The translations under genes and the position numbers were made by a program. Positions 24,001 through 24,897 of a stretch of 24,897 nt of DNA are shown here, one piece after another. Source of the DNA: Stramenopiles sp. TOSAG23-6. Its lineage: Eukaryota; Sar. Position 1 is the first letter of the stretch. Every line of letters begins with the position of its first letter. The notes beneath the pieces were generated by a model. It searched no databases. It saw only the letters and a list, made by a program, of their open reading frames with translations, and was not told the origin of the DNA. Location: assembly GCA_900128565.1 (NCBI GenBank), contig LT635994.1:1-24897 (forward strand), written 5' to 3'.

Positions 24001-24897
24001 AACACCCCCTACAATACTGATTTTACCCCCACTTTGTGAGTTCACAGTTCCTTTACCAGAGTTTACAAAGACATTACCACCTTCACGACTACCCGGCCCA
24101 GGTTGTAATTCGATATCACCTGGTCTACCTGTAACTGCATCACCTGTATTAAATATAATGTTACCCGAGTCACCTAAAATAGTCTTACCAGTAAATAACT
24201 TAGTAGCACCAGACGCAGACACAGCAACATTTGATTCAATAGATATAGTACCACTTGAAGTTGTGACAGATTTACCAGATGTTAGTGAAACTTTTCCACC
24301 AGATGATGAGTGAGATAATTGACTTGTTGTAGCACCTGCTTTCAAATATATTGAGGATCCTCCATTGATGTGAACATTCCCTCCTTTTACAGTACCTGAA
24401 TTTCCAGAGATAATGGATATTTTCCCTGTATCATATGAACTTGTACTATCACCAGAGAAAATTGATAGTGTACCAGAATCAGTGTCTTCAAGTGCATCCG
24501 CTGAAGATACGACTACGTCGTTGCTGCCATCATCGATTCCATTACCAGAAAATATGTTAATCGCACCACCTTTGCCTTTTGTTGCTCCACCTCCTTCAAT
24601 ATTGATCGCACCTCCATTATCTGTGACTGATGAACCATGAGACCGACCTCCTTGTATATTAGTCGTACCACCAGAGGATGAACCTCCAGCTTTTATAGAA
24701 AGCATTCCACCAATTGCTCCTTTTGCATACGCATTACCTGGCTTGAGATTTATTTCTCCACCCATTTTTGCAAAACTTACTTGAAGGGAAATATTCCCAG
24801 ATTGAGAAAAAATACCGTTACCAGTGCGTATATGTATACCCCCACCTTTGTTTTCAGTAGATGATGAATTTCCCGATATCACTTCAATTGAACCACT
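1..24897 (-). CDS. Giant repetitive beta-solenoid protein with internal S74 domain (partial, both ends open)
   Basis: One frame stays open across all 8,299 codons. I translated both ends and many stretches between them; they share the same phase, and I found no in-frame stop, intron or frameshift. Neither terminus is visible, so no start, signal peptide or anchor can be assigned. Nearly all of it is a degenerate coil of about 16 residues, G-x-[IVL]-x-[IVL]-x-[ST]-G-x-[SA] followed by a polar Ser/Asn/Asp/Lys-rich loop. About 13 coils occur in the first 212 residues, which extrapolates to roughly 500 in the window. Coils like this are expected to form a stacked parallel beta-solenoid. Residues about 4185-5079 carry Cys loops, a ShKT-like module and an S74 domain. 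Likely role (inference): an extracellular or cell-surface giant fibre of a microalga. Tryptophan and cysteine are rare, and those I saw lie mainly in the central hub. The frame call is very secure; the cellular role is unknown. Confidence 0.95.
532..975 (-). repeat. Higher-order duplication, 951-base offset, copy 2
   Basis: Partner of 1483-1926. It carries the only ambiguous base of the window, at 958, in the codon read ACN on the minus strand; it encodes Thr whatever the base. Coils on the low-coordinate side (about 150-250) also resemble those near 1050-1190 at a slightly different offset, so the duplicated unit is probably the full 950 or so bases arranged in tandem. Confidence 0.75.
1483..1926 (-). 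repeat. Higher-order duplication, 951-base offset, copy 1
   Basis: The segment pairs with 532-975 at a constant offset of 951 bases (317 residues). Matches include AGSTNSAIGGS against AGSTSGSIGGN (1852/901), SGGASNGSPG against SGGASEGSSG (1751/800), an atypical HGGSVELYGNIV against RGGGIELQGNIR (1652/701), and KIQFVSAEGDASG against TTQFSTADGGMSG (1552/601). Beyond 1926 one codon is gained or lost and the alignment shifts. The Gly-Asn-x-I/V coil without the usual Ser-Gly corner is a rare variant, which makes the match convincing. Confidence 0.8.
6653..7161 (-). repeat. Higher-order duplication, 888-base offset, copy 2
   Basis: Partner of 7541-8049, lying toward the C-terminus. The best-preserved piece is the GNVNGHGYGGALHFETGR stretch around 6960-7010, whose DNA also stays alike (the shared run catttacatttccagcaa differs from its partner at one base). 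Similarity continues beyond both edges into neighbouring coils, but I verified the constant offset only between the stated positions. Confidence 0.75.
7541..8049 (-). repeat. Higher-order duplication, 888-base offset, copy 1
   Basis: The segment pairs with 6653-7161 at a constant offset of 888 bases (296 residues, about three super-repeats). Anchor matches are SSGPI at 8044 against 7156, GGALRFETGR against GGALHFETGR around 7860 and 6970, the unusual N-x-N-G-x-G loop (7881 against 6993), NGISG near 7770 and 6885, and SGHIKV against SGHMII at 7541 and 6653. The constant offset shows no net insertions since the duplication. Loops have diverged while glycines and aliphatic positions are kept. 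Confidence 0.75.
9661..9993 (-). other. Peptidase S74 / intramolecular chaperone domain (internal)
   Basis: A 111-residue segment (visible residues 4969-5079) matches the S74 family, which drives trimer folding of phage tailspikes and fibres, and also of MyRF, then cuts itself off. It opens with SDERIKKN. The candidate nucleophile Ser is at 9991-9993 and the Lys five residues later at 9976-9978, the spacing of the family's Ser-Lys dyad. Next come a helical stretch (DSILQRLQDLKMKKYRYT), a Trp, the signature G-I-I-A-Q-Q-V-x5-F-P-E-x-V, and the closing amphipathic helix DLLSALQSVQRRL. All core elements are present, so the domain looks active. Cleavage is expected just before the Ser, next to Val. 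It is odd for S74 to be followed by thousands of residues; normally it ends the protein. Confidence 0.9.
9994..10404 (-). other. Beta-rich neck before the S74 domain
   Basis: These 137 residues join the ShKT-like module to the S74 domain. The first part still holds loose coils (GGSVTVQPG, YGNIELKG), then the sequence leaves the coil pattern. It continues with GALSLST, a charged Gly/Glu-rich stretch, and a final strand pair with VFRVWKDKVLMHV just before the S74 start. In S74 proteins of known structure the chaperone follows the end of a trimeric beta stalk, and short strands of this F-x-V-x-x-D type commonly precede the S-D-x-R motif. I therefore read this as the stalk-to-chaperone neck (inference). 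Trp is rare elsewhere. Confidence 0.65.
10405..10572 (-). other. ShKT-like cysteine-rich module
   Basis: A 56-residue segment (visible residues 4776-4831) holds eight cysteines in an otherwise Cys-poor protein. Cys codons start at 10570, 10555, 10552, 10513, 10489, 10426, 10414 and 10405. The order is C-x4-C-C-D, then C-L-S-W, then S-C-K-N-A, then L-L-N-C-R-Q-A-C-G-I-C. The C-x-x-W step, the spacing to the next Cys and the closing L-x-x-N-C-x-x-x-C-x-x-C are hallmarks of the ShKT fold, a small disulfide-bonded extracellular module of animals, plants and algae. Two extra Cys at the front and a long middle loop (about 22 residues before the fourth canonical Cys) are unusual. The module implies passage through an oxidising secretory compartment. 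A diverged unrelated Cys knot remains possible. Confidence 0.75.
10573..11871 (-). repeat. Coils between the Cys loops and the ShKT-like module
   Basis: About 433 residues of coil sequence, less regular than array A. It includes atypical, coil-poor stretches, such as one near 11765-11790 containing NKPWDQV with an unusual Trp and two Pro, and one near 11510-11535 (NLDPITT). Typical coils return nearer the ShKT-like module, for example SGSIVLSTG around 10600. The loss of regularity just before the S74 domain suggests the fibre changes shape here. I recognise no catalytic motif. Confidence 0.75.
11872..11928 (-). other. Cys/Trp loop 2 (C-x10-C-x2-A-G-x2-W)
   Basis: This is the second copy of the 19-residue insert, with Cys codons at 11926-11928 and 11893-11895 and Trp at 11872-11874. 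The segment around the second Cys reads KKECLNAGSNW. It matches loop 1 in the C-x10-C spacing, the A-G pair, the Trp position and the coil that follows (GSMSISTG), while the ten residues between the cysteines are unrelated. Conservation of only Cys, Ala-Gly and Trp argues for a real structural module. It lies about 430 residues before the ShKT-like module. Confidence 0.7.
12286..12342 (-). other. Cys/Trp loop 1 (C-x10-C-x2-A-G-x2-W)
   Basis: This 19-residue insert in the coil array has Cys codons at 12340-12342 and 12307-12309 and Trp at 12286-12288. The segment around the second Cys reads DKDECITAGYTW. It is followed immediately by a normal coil (SGSISMNTG). The spacing is identical to a second copy 138 residues further on. 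Cysteines are very scarce in the rest of the protein, so the two Cys probably pair in a disulfide-closed loop projecting from the solenoid (inference). Short Cys loops ending in A-G-x-x-W occur in secreted proteins of protists, but I cannot assign a named family with confidence. Confidence 0.7.
13273..15003 (-). repeat. Second well-phased super-repeat block of about 96 residues
   Basis: The same marker recurs here with anchors at 15001 (NSGVSGVSG), 14701 (PGKNSGVSG), 14407 (NSGTSGMSG), 14134 (IDGENGKSG), 13846 (QGGILGNSG), 13567 (NGGSMGSSG) and 13273 (DSGVLGKSG). Successive spacings are 300, 294, 273, 288, 279 and 294 bases, about 91 to 100 residues. Every spacing is a multiple of three, so the frame is kept throughout. 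The copies are diverged in DNA sequence and recognisable mainly at protein level. Together with the block near 19 kb, this shows a shared higher-order period spanning several kilobases rather than a local accident. Confidence 0.75.
18415..19887 (-). repeat. Super-repeat block of about 96 residues, marker N-S-G-x-x-G-x-S-G
   Basis: A phase marker recurs at regular spacing within the coil array. Examples are NSGKNGESG (Asn codon at 19021), NSGTSGSSG (19312), NAGKQGVSG (19606) and PSGHKGGSG (19885). Divergent versions anchor at 18736 and 18415. Spacings between anchors are 321, 285, 291, 294 and 279 bases, that is 93 to 107 residues or about six coils. After each marker comes a similar pair of coils of the type x-I-x-I-x-T-G-x-(S/A)-x-x-G-x-S-G. 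Two further anchors at 20626 and 20905 are 279 bases apart. This marks an ancestral multi-coil unit that was duplicated in tandem. Confidence 0.75.

Larger units (their letters stand above)
12343..24897 (-). repeat. Coil array A, N-terminal side of the hub (about 4,185 residues)
   Basis: This is the first visible half of the protein. Each coil has two alternating aliphatic residues (I-x-I, V-x-L and similar) flanked by Gly, then an S/T-G turn and a variable polar loop of 4 to 10 residues. Examples are SGTLSIFSG near 24460, GGAINIFSG near 24560 and SGSIILRSGEG near 23820. The alternating buried and exposed pattern with glycine corners fits a parallel beta-solenoid; this is a structural inference. 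Most loops are Ser/Asn/Lys/Asp-rich. Neighbouring coils differ strongly in DNA sequence while the Gly and aliphatic positions persist, as expected from old duplications under selection on the fold. I see no recognisable enzyme, lectin or transmembrane domain within it. Confidence 0.9.

Noticed and set aside
1-24897. CRISPR array or satellite DNA
   Set aside because: The repeated words (such as ccacc, ccagat and tttccac) are degenerate, have no fixed spacer or repeat length, and are fully explained by codons of the coil protein.
1-24897. Bacterial giant adhesin, RTX protein or phage tail fibre
   Set aside because: There is no RTX nonapeptide consensus, no bacterial promoter or operon context, and a ShKT-like cysteine module is present. 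A phage fibre would not place S74 in the middle of more than 8,000 residues. A large algal virus cannot be formally excluded from this window alone.
1-24897. Ice-binding or silica-forming protein
   Set aside because: Both came to mind because the sequence looks algal. No ice-binding domain sequence or silaffin-type Lys/Ser clusters were seen, and the coil lacks regular Thr-x-Thr ladders.

Overview
The whole 24,897-base window is one uninterrupted reading frame on the minus strand. It is 8,299 codons long, open at both ends, with no start, stop, intron or frameshift that I could find. Bases 24897-24895 form the first visible codon and bases 3-1 the last. The product is one giant Gly/Ser/Thr-rich protein, of which about 0.8 MDa is visible. 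It is built almost entirely from a degenerate coil of about 16 residues of the form (S/G)-G-x-[IVL]-x-[IVL]-x-(S/T)-G-x-(S/A), repeated several hundred times. Nothing in the window is intergenic, and I see no RNA gene, promoter, terminator, mobile element or CRISPR array.

The protein reads from high to low coordinates. (1) 24897-12343 is a long coil array. Its coils group into super-repeats of about 96 residues, phased by a conserved N-S-G-x-x-G-x-S-G type marker. (2) 12342-9661 is a hub where the coils are interrupted. It holds two 19-residue Cys/Trp loops (C-x10-C-x2-A-G-x2-W), a cysteine-rich ShKT-like module, a beta-rich neck and a clear peptidase S74 (endosialidase-type intramolecular chaperone) domain. 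The S74 domain has an intact S-D-E-R-I-K-K-N motif with Ser and Lys five residues apart. (3) 9660-1 is another 3,200 residues of coils, still open at the window edge. It includes two higher-order duplications, with periods of 888 and 951 bases.

Taken together this looks like a giant beta-solenoid fibre or cell-surface protein with an internal self-processing and trimerisation module. S74 domains normally close the C-terminus of phage tailspikes, fibres and MyRF-type proteins. Here the domain sits in the middle, so self-cleavage would give two giant fragments rather than release a small chaperone.

The organism is most likely a microbial eukaryote. The combination of a ShKT-like module, S74 and endless Gly/Ser coils reminds me of predicted proteins from diatoms and related stramenopile algae. 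That assignment is from memory of family style and is not proven by the sequence. One ambiguous base (958) points to a draft assembly.
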